Of a DNA stretch of 64,000 nt, positions 1 through 16,100 are shown in pieces. Where the stretch lies: contig NC_135242.1 in the NCBI RefSeq assembly GCF_947623445.1, positions 24,366,001 to 24,430,000 on the forward strand. Direction: 5' to 3'. The translations under genes and the position numbers were made by a program. The notes below the pieces were generated by a model that was not told where the DNA came from, ran no database searches, and saw only the letters and a program-made list of their open reading frames with translations. Position 1 is the first letter of the stretch. The number at the start of each line of letters is the position of its first letter. This DNA is from Clavelina lepadiformis (taxonomy: Eukaryota > Chordata > Ascidiacea > Aplousobranchia > Clavelinidae).

Positions 1-3000
1 ACCGGCAAACATCATCATGTGTTGCATGTTGTATGGAATCTTCTTCTTCCGTCCGAGGTTGAGTAAGAACGACAGTGGATAAATGTTGCACGCACGGGAC
101 ACAATCACTGCGATCTGATGCAGGGTTAAGCAAAACCAAACCTTTCAAATTAGAAGCCAACTGACAATGTACCATCTACTTTGCACATGAACCCACTTAA
201 CATGAACGTAAGTATAGGCCTACATAGTAATAGATGAATGATATAATTAAGCAACAGGCAATTTTTTGTGAAAAAATCTTTAAAAATCAGGTAATGCATA
301 GGTCACTCAATATTATTACCACATAGACTAATCAAATATTTTGTCTGAATTACAAACAACAGGTTATCGATGAAATCTAACCAAGGTAAGGATACAAAAG
401 CACCAACGATGAAAATTGCATTGAATTTGTGGTGGCTGTAAGTAAACATGCTGATGCCCATATAGCTGAAGATAAAGTTCTCAGCAAGGAAATTGAGCAG
501 TTCAAAGAGTTGCCGCGTTCGTCCTTTGGACTCGGCTGATAGATTGTTGTAGGTGTAATGTGCCTGGAATGAAAACGTCATTATCACGTTCACAGCATTC
601 CATTTGTTACATATCTTTAATTACTTATCTTATCTAGGTAACTTAATTTTATGGTTTTTTAAGATCAATTGGTCTAACATCTAAGAAGACTAAAATCATT
701 CGAGTTTGTACAAGCAGAAAATTCAGGCAACTTGAGAAATGAATCACGTCAACATTAATACCTGTGTGATGCCGCAGAAGAGGACGGTAACGATTCCAGT
801 GAGTGAGAGAGCTTCAGCGATGAGAAACGATGCCCACGACATAAGAAAGAAAATCGAAGTTTCCAGGATTGGAAATTCACCGATCTTCGTGAACTTGAAG
901 ATGAGCGCGGTGATTATCGAAGCCAATCCGCCGATGACAAATGATCCAAGAAAGACACCGATGAACGATCCAAGGGAAGCAAAGAAAGCTCCAGAGTCAA
1001 ATGCGGCCGACGTTGCAGACTGATACTTCTTTATCGCTCTAAAATATAAAAACCCGCAAATTTAAACAACAAAATCACTTACCAATTTTCTTTTAAGCAG
1101 CATTTTGCTTAATAAGACAATGATGCTATTCAGTTTGTGATATATTGTTAAAGTAATTTCAACTTACGAGACGAGAACTATGGCCACAGCATCATTTAAG
1201 ACACTTTCTCCAAACAGTAAAGCGTCTAAATCGACATCGACTTTAAGCTCTTTGAAAACGGCAAGAACAGTGACAGGGTCAGTGGCAGAGACGATGGCAC
1301 CAAAGAGCAAACAATCAATAAATCCAAAAGCAAAATTGGGTTCGTAAAGTGATTTATGAATCAGAACAAAGCCATAGGTTATACCGCTGTGATATAAGAA
1401 ATTGATTTAAGTAGAACAAAATTTTAAACCAGTGATAAAACTAGTAAAATAGAACTAGGCTTCTAAAACTATTAACTGATGCATATAATAGAAAATATAC
1501 GAACCCAATTACAACGGCTGACACAAGTGTCCCGATGAAAGCAAAGGTTAAGATGGAACCAATGTTTCGAAAGAAGTGCCGCTAAAGATTAACAAGCAAA
1601 GAATGAATGACAATTTACAACCTACAATGAATATGATTTGAACGAGACAATAATGTGTGCATTAAACATATCCAAACACCACCTAAGTCTCATACCTTTT
1701 TCAAACTATATCCAGCATAGAAGATTATGGGTGGTAGAAGAATGTTGAAGAAGAATTCTGGGTCAAAGGTTATCTGCACATTAATATGAAACAAAACCGG
1801 TAAACAATAGACACATTATTACTATTAATGGTTGAAATTAACCTATCAGCTTGGTGTCAGAATAATTTTCCAATCACTTCAACTTGTAAGCAGCTTCCTG
1901 TTTTTCAATTTATATGAAAACGGAAATAATTCCCAAGTAGGTATTATTTCCTTGATTATCAAGTGCTTGCAAGTTGTAGCAATTGCATTGGGGGCAACTA
2001 CATTTAATGGTGGGCGTACACAGACATGAAATTTAGATAGCGTTGGAACGAGACTCAGTGAAAACGAAACAAACAACTATGAATAATGCATGAAGTCATG
2101 ACTCATACACCTCACAAACCCTAACACAACAGCTATGCTAGTCTGTGATAGTGTGCAGCCATGTTATGGGTAACTGGCAGCACATACAAGCAGCATACAG
2201 CAGCACATACAAGCAGCATGTCATGATAACCCAAAAGCAACAAAATCAACATCTCATAAAACGCAGAGAAATGATCAGTTTAATTAATTCCATTTATCCA
2301 TGCCCGTAATTATGACCATATCATCATAGAATTATACACTGAACAAATCGTTCTGTATATACAAGTATACTACTATGCGTATACATGTAACTATGTATAT
2401 ACGCTATATATACTACTGTGTACTATAAATATAATTTTGCCTCTCTCTCAAAACTCTCCATTTACTATGACCGGTCTTAAGACATTATGACCACTTTTTT
2501 CATCTTTTTCAAATTTTTCTATCAATTTTTCATGTTAATTTGCAACTTGACAGTGACAATTGCGCCACTCGTATTCCCAATTCACCTACTGACGTTCATA
2601 TTAATGTTATTGCTTAACGTTAATGAAGTAAATGATGAATTTGACATATTTTGTTATCTTACGCCTTACTGTATCGATTAAATCTGGTTAAACAGTACTG
2701 TAGCAGTTTCGTTTATTGTGACCATTCGTATATTATGACCAATCTGGCCTGGTCCCAAGGTGGCCATCATAAGTGAAGTCTGCTGCAGCAGTACTTGGTT
2801 TTGCATTTGATTATATTTAGAGATTTTGTCACAAAGATATTGATCGATTTCTAGTGCCTAAATGTCACATCACCATGATTGATAAGTCTGCGAAACATAT
2901 TATCTTGTGCCTCCAAAGTACAATTGGCCTATTGCAATTATTGAAATGCATTAACGCAGCTAAATTAGTGTATATATCGCTATTACTGTCACTGTCATGT

Positions 3001-3917
3001 ACATAACTCATTGCTTAATATCTATTCCGTGGACCCACCTTCTGTAGTTCTTCATCTTGATGAAGTTGCTGGCAGGTGGATACTTGCTTCGTGTAGGTGA
3101 AGTTGGAGTTATCCACAGTCAGAACGACAACGTCTGGAGTTTCATTCGTCGAAGTCATATTTAAGTAGTGAATTCGGCCTGACGAGTTGTAGTTCGTATA
3201 TTTTATGACGGCTCCAATTATCAAGCCTGAAAACAAATTAGGGATAAAGCTAATTAAAGCGGTGTTATATTGAGAATTTTATATCTCTATTATATCACAT
3301 CTATAGGTAAGATGTTTGTAAAGAACTCCATCGTTGTGAGTTTACTACCAAACAGTTACGTGGCCAATAGCTGATCAGTAGACGTATTGGAGCTCATCAG
3401 TAGATGCATGTAAAATGAGTGATGTCAAATGTAAGCGTACTGTAATAACTGTTAACCTTTCATTTGTTTTTAGATGTATGTCCTATTTTTAGTTAATTAA
3501 AAACCCTAAATAGTGGTTCTCTCATTGTTTGCTTACTACAAGCGGTATTCCAACCTGGATGGAACTTTAGCTTGGTTATGATGAAGTTCGCTTTAAACAC
3601 ATGCGATAAACTGTAAAACGGTGTATTTGCTTGAAAATGCTGACATATGGTATTATTATAAAGAAGTTAGAACTGAAACATCACACACACAACGAACTGG
3701 AGCACATTGCTATCATCGGTCATGCAATTGGAGACATTGCAATAATCATGAAAAATATCTCACCATACACAATAGCAAGGCCTGTTTCGTGAAGAAACCT
3801 AATCCTTTTTCTCTTCAGAAGCCATATAGTGAAGATAGTTAGCAAGAGCAGAGCTATAAAGAGCAGAATGTTGGCGCTGTCCGTCCGATGTTTCTCTTCA
3901 GCCACTGATGATGACAT
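1..3917 (-). CDS. Endosomal Na+/H+ exchanger, SLC9A6/7/9 type (5' part, eight exons, 3' end outside window)
   Basis: Organellar cation/proton antiporter that would set endosome or Golgi pH. Exons in gene order: 3917-3764, 3226-3039, 1773-1696, 1581-1505, 1386-1168, 1038-762, 563-396 and 114-1. All have GT/AG borders, and the phases add up to 425 codons without a stop. Family signatures: an N-terminal helix followed by [13 protein letters not shown]; the block [17 protein letters not shown]; the ion-binding segment [12 protein letters not shown] then [28 protein letters not shown]; and [10 protein letters not shown] with [12 protein letters not shown], which is specific to the NHE6/7/9 branch rather than plasma-membrane NHE1-5. 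Start taken at the ATG at 3917; an additional upstream 5' exon is possible. Introns hold only simple AT-rich DNA; the 1774-3038 intron includes TA-rich sequence near 2350-2440. The C-terminal tail is beyond base 1. Which of the three vertebrate paralogues it matches cannot be told here; it may be the single ancestral gene. Confidence 0.93.
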
Positions 3918-4212
3918 TTCTACAAATTCACGAAAATCTACCAACCTATAAATTACACAAATTGATCTGGATATGAATGAAAATATAAGGATACCTCAGC
4001 AACCACAAATGAAACATTGCCAAATGTATTTTCAGTATTTCTGCAAACAGCAAATAACAATACAAATAGAAATTCACTGAAAACTTTAGACCGTTTTTCC
4101 TTTCTTCTGGCAAATTTAGCCTTATATAGCAAAAATTACCATTTAATGGGTACCCAACAAAATTTGATCAAAACAATATGAAAGCAGAGGAAAAAGCAGA
4201 CTCTGTTTAAAT

Positions 4213-6660
<2,448 letters not shown>

Positions 6661-7688
6661 TCAATTACCAAAATCTGCGAAAGTGTTTCAAACTTATGAA
6701 ATGGTAAAACCACAAAATTATCCAAAAACTGTTTATCTAGCTACATTCAAAGTATTCTGGTAATGTGGCTTGCTAACAAGCTTACAGAATATATAATTTT
6801 CATTGATTAAATGAAGTCACATAATAAATATGCACCAATTTTGCCATAATATACTAATTGAATTGACCTTCAAAAGCACTTTAAAATATTCTTGTTTGGT
6901 TCAAAATTGCCTTGTCAAATATTTAGATAGCAACCATACCAAGCAACGCGCTGTAGCCTGTAGCAATCTGTTAGCTTGGAATTTTGGCCTGGTAGAATTT
7001 GAATTTGATAGAATTGTTGCTATCGTACCAGTGTAACTTCCCCAGATGTCTGGGGTGGCGAAGTAGCAAATAGCAGCCCGGCCTTTCTAGCATAGCATCA
7101 CAAAAAATATACAAGGCGTGTAAGTGCAGTGAATTTCCAATTACTTGCATCTCTTGACAGTGGTACAGATCAGCAGGACGAAAAATAATTAAAGTTTTGT
7201 GGCATAACACATAGACCCTTATTTTTATGTGGTAAATCTCTAGGCTATGTGCTATAATGCAAGCTTTAGGACAACCATGCAAAAAGATTGGCAACTAAAG
7301 ATTACTAGTTTTGTAAGCTAGGGTAGAAATCATTGAAGTGTTTTGAGGGGCAGTTTGCATGAAGATAATATATTTTTATCCAAATTTGTGTTTTTCTATC
7401 TAAGCTATCTGTGGGTCTTAATTGTACACAATTCACGCTTTTAGCAAAGTTACTGGCGTCAATTGCTTTTGAGTTCTGATCAAACAATTATACTTGTTAC
7501 ACTGACTTGGTGAGTGATGAACAATTTCAAATTATAAAATCTTGAGGTGATTGCTGAACAGACGGACAGATCTAGGCTAAATCCTGAAAGACAAAAAAAT
7601 AACTGCAAAATGTGTAAATCTTCAGAAAAATGTATTTGTACGAGCTGGAAAACCGCGGTTTAGACGCTGAATAAACATAGTCGGTACG

Positions 7689-7750
7689 GTTGCCGGGTGG
7701 TTAGGGCGCTAGGCTTGTAATAATGAGACCTGTGCTCGCTACCCAGTAGG
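7689..7750 (+). repeat. tRNA-derived SINE-like remnant
   Basis: The stretch carries an A-box-like TGGTTAGGGCG at the spacing seen in tRNA genes and a degenerate B-box region (GTGCTCGCTACCC), followed within 50 bases by an A-rich run. No cloverleaf can be closed, so it is not a functional tRNA gene. A worn SINE head is the simplest reading, on weak evidence. Confidence 0.3.
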
Positions 7751-8378
7751 CTAAATTCGGACAAAGCAATATAAAAAAAATACTAAAATATGCGTTTACC
7801 AATCGAAACTTGCACAACCGCTAGGCGCTAAGTCGGTAAACGGAGCTACAGCGATTATGAATCATAGCCTATGCTAGTTAAAAAAACTTCTTAACCCAAA
7901 GATAGAGATTCTCATGCCACCGCATAATGTTACCATTCCAAAACATTGGTCAAACTAACCAAACAAAAACATGTGTTATCACGTGACAAAAAATAAACGC
8001 TTCCCAGATTCCCAAGCGCCACTTGATTATAATTCATAGCTGTAAAATTCAAAAAACAACTTGAATTTAAGCCAAGGAATATTTGCCACAAAGAATACCG
8101 GAAAAATAATTTTTCAATCTGAAAGTTGGTTTGCTGTAAAAATACGAATCACGAGTACTTGCATGGTAGTTGGCGTCCTGCCACCATTAGAACACAACAC
8201 CAATGATGACGTCATACGAATAAAATGTACCATACCTGAAGGCGACGTCGTCAGAAGAGAGCAATCAATCGGTTTGAATCGCGATGGGGAACAGAATAGT
8301 GGACAAGTAGCCTGCGTTCGGCAAATTTCTTACTTTTGCAGCCTGAGCGATTCGCGTTTTTCAACCACTCGTACCTAA

Positions 8379-9222
8379 TGTAACACATTTTTCGTTCGCT
8401 TGTTATGTTGAGGGTTTGGAAAGGCTGAGTTTAGTCTTTGATGTGAAGGACACGTTATTTAGGGATATCAGTCAGTTCCAATAAGGTGTGGCGTTCGTGA
8501 TAATAATTGCAATAATTTATACAAATTGGCATTTTGCATGAGTTTTTGTATTTTCTCCAGTTTAGATAATGTAATGTTTGCAAAGCTGCGTAGTTCGTGC
8601 TAAGCTCTTATTCAAACAAGGAATTCTAAACCGACATATTTGACGCAGATATAAGTATTTCAAGTACCTTGTATTTACGGCGTAAAGTTTGAAGTGTACT
8701 TGATGAAATGTTTGGATGACGTAGAATAATAGATATTACACATATATACGTAGCAATGATAAATATAACATGGCGTTAGCTGATTGGTTGAGGTGTATGA
8801 TATAAAAGGTTAAGCTTGGTTCAAATCGGCTGCTCTGGCTCGGGCTGGCTAGTCTTTTAGGGTTTGTCCCTTCAGGACTGGCTAGTACCTCTCTTCTCTT
8901 AGCTATTTCTTTTGTTCTGCTGAATTGAAGTTATTGCTGAATTATTCGGAATTGGAATCATTACTGAATTCGAGTTATAGCGATGTTTAAATGTGGAAAG
9001 ATGGTGTAAATGTTTCTAATTTGATACAACCTATTCGGACAATATAACAATTAGACTTTATGAAGTTGGTGTTGATTTGAAGAAACATTATAGAGACAGT
9101 AAACGCAACGGAGTCAAAGACAATTATCTCGGAGTCAAACAGTAAGACTATTAGTCTTGGCTTTAGGCCAACCTAAAAGCAATCCACACCACCATCTCCC
9201 CATAAAGGAATCCCGGGTTACA
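8379..9222 (+). mobile_element. Candidate solo LTR
   Basis: The 844-bp segment starts TGTAACAC and ends GGGTTACA, so it has the TG...CA ends and short inverted termini of an LTR. Near its middle it has an ATTGG (CCAAT-type) motif at about 8783 and a TATA box, TATAAAAGG, at 8801-8809, as a retrotransposon promoter would. No clean target-site duplication was found, there is no adjacent primer-binding site, and no second copy occurs in the window. It could equally be an ordinary promoter region. Confidence 0.28.
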
Positions 9223-9790
9223 TGCTATTTGCATATATGCAGTGCCGCAGATAAAAAGGATGACGCGTTGCAGTTGTTTAATCGCAAAGTAGGCCTAGGC
9301 TATAACCAACAAAAGCGGATTTTATTTTGATTGTGCTCATAAAATGGAGAATATGACATGGTCGCAGGTCTAGAATGACTTAATCTCCGAAGAATATTCA
9401 AACTTTCATCCAAATTTGGTGCGATCTTGTTTTAATTTATCAAGATTTCACTTCAAAAAATGACATTTTTAACAAGTCGTTTATAGTTCAGAATGGTTGA
9501 AATACCTCTGTAAAGATGAAATTGTAATGGATTGTGACAAGCTTGTAATCAACTTGAGTAAGTTGAGTTGCTGGTCACAAGTGTCCAGATCATCTAACCA
9601 TAACAATGTTTATAAACTTGGTAAGTAAGTGAACCGACTAGCCTATATAGTGAGTCTAGATTCTCCAGTCGTTAATATCTTTTCACAGCCAGGTTCATCT
9701 GTTGATGTAGAAATTAGCAAATCAATCCAGACGATATTGAAACGTCAGCGTCAACTTTCAATTGTGATCAGGTTGCGCTTATAATAAGAT

Positions 9791-10095
9791 TGTAATGAAA
9801 AGTGGTATATGGTACCTTAACCTGTAAGGTTTACCCACTTCACTACAAAGGTTACACAACAATGACAACTGTATATTCTGATTATATTTGAAGCTTCATT
9901 GAACGAATACATCAAGATAAAACAATGGGACAGCCACATAATAAAGTCGACCACTTTCTAGGGTTGACTTCGTAGACTGTGACGCAATGAATAGCTATGA
10001 ATGAAAGAATAACTCACGTCACGATTTATAACGATACACAGGAAGTCATGCATAGGCGACACGTAACGCAACGCTTCGCAAAGTAGATTTCTCAA
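9791..10095 (+). repeat. Gypsy-LTR-like fragment, inverted copy of 21721-22081
   Basis: The segment matches the reverse complement of 21721-22081 over some 300 bases, including a shared stretch around ATAATAAAGTCGACCACTTT. Both copies begin TGTAATGAAA, resembling the TGTAATGGAATGATTGG start of the complete gypsy LTRs at 50444 and 58032. They are therefore read as solo or broken LTRs of a related gypsy family. Ends and target duplications could not be fixed. Confidence 0.5.
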
Positions 10096-13000
10096 ACCAG
10101 GAAGTATATATTATTTTCCATCTGTGTGGTATAATATGCACCGTACATCACAAGATGACTGATAGATCTTAATTCCACTCAGAAACTTTTCTTTCAATGG
10201 TTGTATTTTAAGCACACCTTACAGAATTCTTGATAACTATAGACTTACCGGAATCAGAACAACTTCATGAATGAACATCTTATTCAAATAGAATGATTAT
10301 ACTGACAGAATGTACAAATATGTATATACGTACTACAGCAATAATCACACACATCGGAAACTGGTCACAACAATTCGAGGATAAATTTGGTACAAATTTC
10401 CTGACAATAATCGGAGAAAATATACTGAAGCTTGAGAAACCTGGTACTGAAACTTAGCCAGATTGTTCAACTACGTCATTTATACCGATGATGCTATATG
10501 TGACTTATGACTGTGACGTAGAACTATGGGGAAAAGAAATCTGAAAACCATATAGGCCTATCGCACATAACTACTCCATTTCAACCAACATCAAATTCAA
10601 TATGTAATTGATTGACAAACTGCTAGCGCCAAAAATAGGCTATACAGGAAACACGAATTGGAGAAAATTCCACGCAACGACGAACAGTGCGCGAAGTATT
10701 GATAAATACGGAATCACCAATGATGTAATAACTACGGTAAGCGTGGGAGATTATACCTTAAAGCCCGCTGTGTGAAGATTGCTGCAGTAAATTTAAGGAG
10801 TATGAGAGCATGCACCCGAAAAAGTTTTTATTAGCATGGTCCAGAGTCTAAACTCTAAAATTCCCGTCTGAGAATTAATTACTAAAATTTGCTCAAATTG
10901 CTTAGATGTCTTTAGGTGAACTTGAAACAATTTCATATCTGAGTTCCTGGAGATGTATGATTATTATAAACCACTTGACTGTGCGAAGAAAATGGTATAA
11001 ATTGCAACAAAGGCTTCTTCCCGTTAGTGAACGTCTTGCTGATGCCAACCTTGAATCAAAGCCTATCTGATCTAGAATATTTCTCAAGGAACCCATCCGA
11101 GCCAGTTGGAATGATTTCTCAACGTCATCTTCGAGCCCTCTGATGTGACTTGAATCGCAGCATATGACACTATAGTTATTGACTTCAGGTCTGACTGTAG
11201 CCTGCCAGGGAATTTCATCTGCAATCATACTTTAATGATTGGTCGAAGGAAAGGAATGTAACACCAGGATGTTATATCTGGATTGTCATCTACATAATGC
11301 AGCACTTTTTCACTGTCATTTCCACAAATGTGTCACTCAAGACGTGACAATCCCGAGTTGGTTGTTTTCCCATCCACTGATGTACAGTATTGAAGCCATT
11401 TTCAATCATTTATGAACCACCTGATCGTTTGTTTAATTTCGCTTAATTATGGGTTAAGTGGACGTGCTAGTTACTAGCAACTATTATATTATTACCTTAA
11501 TTATCTATGATCACATTGTAAGCCTATTCGGTTTTGTCGCTTTTTCCCGTTCATTGGCGCGCGCCAGCAGCAACTGACTTTAGTTTTTCGTCCCCACCGC
11601 GCTTTTGACGAAAAATAAAAATGATTGATTGACTTACAAATCTGCTGTTGCGGCAATTTCTTGCTGATTAAGCGGCCTGTTGCTGCAAACAACTGAATTA
11701 TTCAAACAATAGCAATTTATGAAACATAGTGAGTAGACATCAAAATAATTCGCTCGAAAAGTAGACATGTCAGACAAACAAAGGTTGGAACGCTCGATTA
11801 CTTCTGTGTTAGAAAGTTGAATTTTTCTACTCATGCTTATATAAGCCATTATGCAGATGAGAACCCAACAAAGAAAATACGTCACAGGCCATAGCAATAG
11901 GTTGAAGGCAATTGAATTCAAAACGCAATACCTCTCTACCCATTCGGCAATTAATCTTTATGATTATATCGGCACTGACGTCAGTTTTAAGTTTTATCAA
12001 TGCTTTCGTCATGCGCAAACGTTTCAGTTCGCTACTTCTGAGTAATCGTCAGATGTCATATTGTCGTAACACCGTTTCATTTTAAACCTACGTTGTTGTA
12101 ACCTTAGTTGACTAATTTCACATGGTCTTGAAGGTGAAGGATGTCGTCACACCGAGGTGAAAATTGCAGCCAGTTTATAACATCTGCTGGCGACATTACA
12201 GTAGATTTCTTCTGGGGCACGAACAATTCGCCCTGGTTCTTTTGTGAACTCGCACAGGCAACACTCTCTGCCATATGTTTCGAAACATTCATAAAAAAAC
12301 GGCCCGGGAATCTTGCTACAATCAATGAACGGGGAAAAGTGTCAAAGCTCCAAAAGGGCTTAAAACGTGGAAGATATTATCCAGCACATTGCAGTACGGT
12401 AAAAATAAATGTCAACCTAAAAATTTGACAATCGAAAATAGTTCAAATTCATTTAAATCCTAAACTGTGACGTGTGAATACTTTTTGATTAAAAACAAGT
12501 TTGCTAATGCATTTTGTGTTTCACAACTTGTTTCGATCCTAAATACGAACAACCCGCCGTCACGCATACCAGTCACGTTTCGATTTTCTAATTGCTTATG
12601 TGATTACGTTGAGCAATTTATAACATTTGTCCTAATGTGAATGAAACGTTTTCATATTTCGTCATCATGAAAACATCCGGTTTCTGCTGGAAAAGATGGG
12701 AACAACAAATAAACGAGTAAATTTGTCCAGAAAAAAAAATTAGGAAAATCGAAGTTAGGTGAGAAGTAAAATCATCAGAAAGCGCAGTTATATTCAAAAC
12801 GGACCGTTTTTATTTCATTTTTCATGGGTCAGGAACGACTGATTATTATCTGAAACAAGCAAATAAATTGTGATTTACTACATCAAGTAACATTTTCTTA
12901 AAAGGATGCTTGAGTTTTAGCAAAAAGTATAAGATATTAGCTGTCAGTTCAGTACAGCAGCAGTGGAGCATTGTTTGTAGGGTGCTGTATATAATTGCGA

Positions 13001-13161
13001 GATAACATTAACATAGCAGAAAAAAGATACAGTAAAAAATTTTGCAAACTTTGAGAAGTCCATAAAATGTTTCACAATTTTCTTTGAAACTGACATAGGC
13101 ATTGTTTCTACTTTTTTAATTTGCAGCAAGCAAGCAAAGTGACATTTATACTTCATAAAAC

Positions 13162-16100
13162 ATGGGCTGGTTGTTTATTTTGTTGCTGAAATTTCTCCTG
13201 TTTTCTGGCGGAACTTCAAGAAATCCACTGAACCCTTGTCATGAAGTAAAACGAATCCGTGGAAGAGATTTCGTTGACATGTATTCGTGGTCTTCACTGG
13301 AAGAAGTTGCCGAATTGAACTTTCTTGTGAAATCCACACATTGGCTTGATCGCAATTTCGTTTACGTTGATTGTTCACGGCGAGGACTGACAGAGGTTCC
13401 TCGAAATTTGCCAACTAACGTGGAAGCATTGAACCTAGATGGCAATGTGATAAGACGAGTTAAAGCAAATGATTTTGCTTTTTATCCAAACGTAAGTTTG
13501 TTAGGTTTAGCTAGGAACTGCCTTGCTCTAGATATGGGTGAAACACTCCCCCCGTGCAATGGAGATCTCTATATTGAGCCCGGTGCATTACATCATCTTG
13601 TGCATTTGAAGTGGTTAGATGTCTGTGGTAACATCCTTCGTGAGTTTCCACGGCAACTACCGCTTTCGATCGGTGGCTTAGACATAAGTGTTACGTTGCT
13701 TCCTGACGTAACTGCACAACTTCGAGCATTACCAAGGTTACAGATTCTGTTCGCTGAATCCAATTGTTTTCGTCATACTGGTTACAACATTTGCCCGAGA
13801 AACTTCACCTTAACAAAACCATTGTCATCTAATCTAATAGCGCTTAATTTAATAAATAACAACTGGAAAAAGGTCCCAAAAAACTTACTTGGAGATCATC
13901 TAAAGTATTTCTCGTTTGCGTTAAACGCAGTACCTCGCTTGAAAAAAGATGATTTCATGAACGCACCGAATTTACAAGTTTTAGATTTGTCTCTTTTGGG
14001 TTCCACTGTTGTTGAAGCCCTTGTTTTGGACAAATATGTGTTTGATCCACTCATACACTTGAGATATCTCAACCTCTCCTGGAATTTTTTCGAATTCTTA
14101 CCAAATGGGATATTTCGAAAAAACAAAAATCTTGAAATTCTTGACATATCTGGTAATTGTTTAAAAACGACAATATTCGAACCGAAATATCTATTTAATT
14201 TAAGTAAACTACGATATGTTGATTTTTCCTTTAATAATATGAATTTAAATAAACCAGCAAAGCCAATGAAATCACTTCGCTTGGGAAAAGCTTTAGCTTC
14301 TCTGTCTTCTCTTGAAACAATAATATTTGGAACTAAAACAAAAGAATACCACGAGGTTGAATGTTCCGTGCAATTCCATGAAATCGACAATCAATCATTT
14401 GCTAATTTATCAAACTTAACTCATCTATCCACAATCGATATCTCCTACTGCAATGTTCATCACATTTCCTCCGATGCATGGTCTGGATTACGTCATCTTA
14501 AATCCATCCGAGCCTCGAACAACCTCTTCACCTTCTCTAGAAGTATTTTAGTTCAGGACAAATTTTTAACGTTGAAAAGAAAAGTATTTGGAGACCAATT
14601 CGCGTTTCTTGATCGTTTTCTTAAACATCGATTTGAAAAAACATTTATTGGACCGTTGGACTTGAAATGCAACAAGACCGGTTTACTTGACTATTCAAAC
14701 AACGAAATTACTGCAATTTCCGGAAAAAAGGAACTTCTCTTATCAATGACAACTATTCTTGATTTATCACAAAACCAACTAAAAGCGATAAGATCAGATG
14801 ATTTGAGACACCTGATAAATTTGTGCAGCATCGACCTGTCCCATAATCCTATTAACAGAATTGATCCTTTCACTTTCAGCAGCTTGTCCAGTCTTCGTCA
14901 GATTGACTTCATCAATGAACATAAAACCAGAGATGCTCTTTTTTCATTTTTGTGTCATTTGAATCCATTGGCTGAAATTAAGCTGCGGTTTGAATTGCCG
15001 GGGGCGTCCCTCGCTTCACTGTTATTGGACTGGGACGCGCGACACCAATGTGAGTTAAATCCAGTGATAAAACTGAATATTGCGCATAATCACATCGCTT
15101 ATACATTCATAGAACGAGGCATTTTTGCTTTTTTGCCTGAGCTCAGACATCTTGTGCTTAATGATTGCCACGTACCAAAAACTGTTCCAGAAAAATGGTT
15201 TGAAGGTTTAAATCATCTTGAAACGTTGGACTTGAGTCATAACAACTTGGCAACATTCCCATCTACACCCTTAAAAGCCACGAAGAATTTAAGTTTCTTA
15301 GGTTTGGATTATAACAATATTATTGAGTTTAAAGGAAATTTATCATTTCTTGTTCATTTGAAGAAACTAACTATTGCCCATAACAAAATCAGATTTATTC
15401 AACTGGGATTCTTTTCACATATAAATCTTGAAACCCTTGATCTCAGTCACAACTTCATAAATCAACTGGACTCAAGTATTTTCGGCAAAGATGTGTTGAA
15501 TTCACTTCAGTATTTGGACATAAGATGGAACGAACTCGATTGTTTCTGTCATGAGTGGCAGGAATTTTATCGTTGGTATATTTCTGACGCAAGTGACAAC
15601 ACCGAACTTCCTGGCTTTTATCCAGAATGCACTTCGAACATTGACCAATATTATGGCGGGTGTGTGGCGTGCCATTCCCCGCTGAATTTGCGTGGCCGCC
15701 CGGTGTCTCGATATGGATTTAACACATCGTGTGATTTGCAGACACATCTCAAGTACACAATCGCATTCACAATATTCTTTGTATTATTCATGTTATGCGG
15801 CAGTGTTGGTTATAGCAAATGGTTCAAGAGATTTATATTTCGGAAAGTCAATGAATATTTCAGGGTTCAAGCATTGAAACCAAGCGATGTTTCTTCAAGA
15901 TATTCTACAATGGAAGGCAAGAAAGCTTTTGTATTCTTTGACCACAGCAATGATGAACTGGGTGATTGGGTGGATGATAAACTGGTACCTGGAATGATTA
16001 ACGGGAACCCTTCCATTGAACTTCTCTTAGCAGGTCGCGATATCGATGCTGGTGCGTTTTCAATTGAAAATCTTCTTCAACTTGTCAGGAAATGTCGGAA

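Noticed and set aside
739-1023. 94-codon plus-strand frame
   Set aside because: Antisense shadow of an exchanger exon with clear transmembrane coding on the minus strand.
10902-11228. 108-codon minus-strand frame
   Set aside because: No recognisable domain, no splice-linked neighbours and no second copy in the window; could be chance.
12141-12428. 95-codon plus-strand frame
   Set aside because: Overlaps an equally long frame on the other strand; neither shows a family signature.
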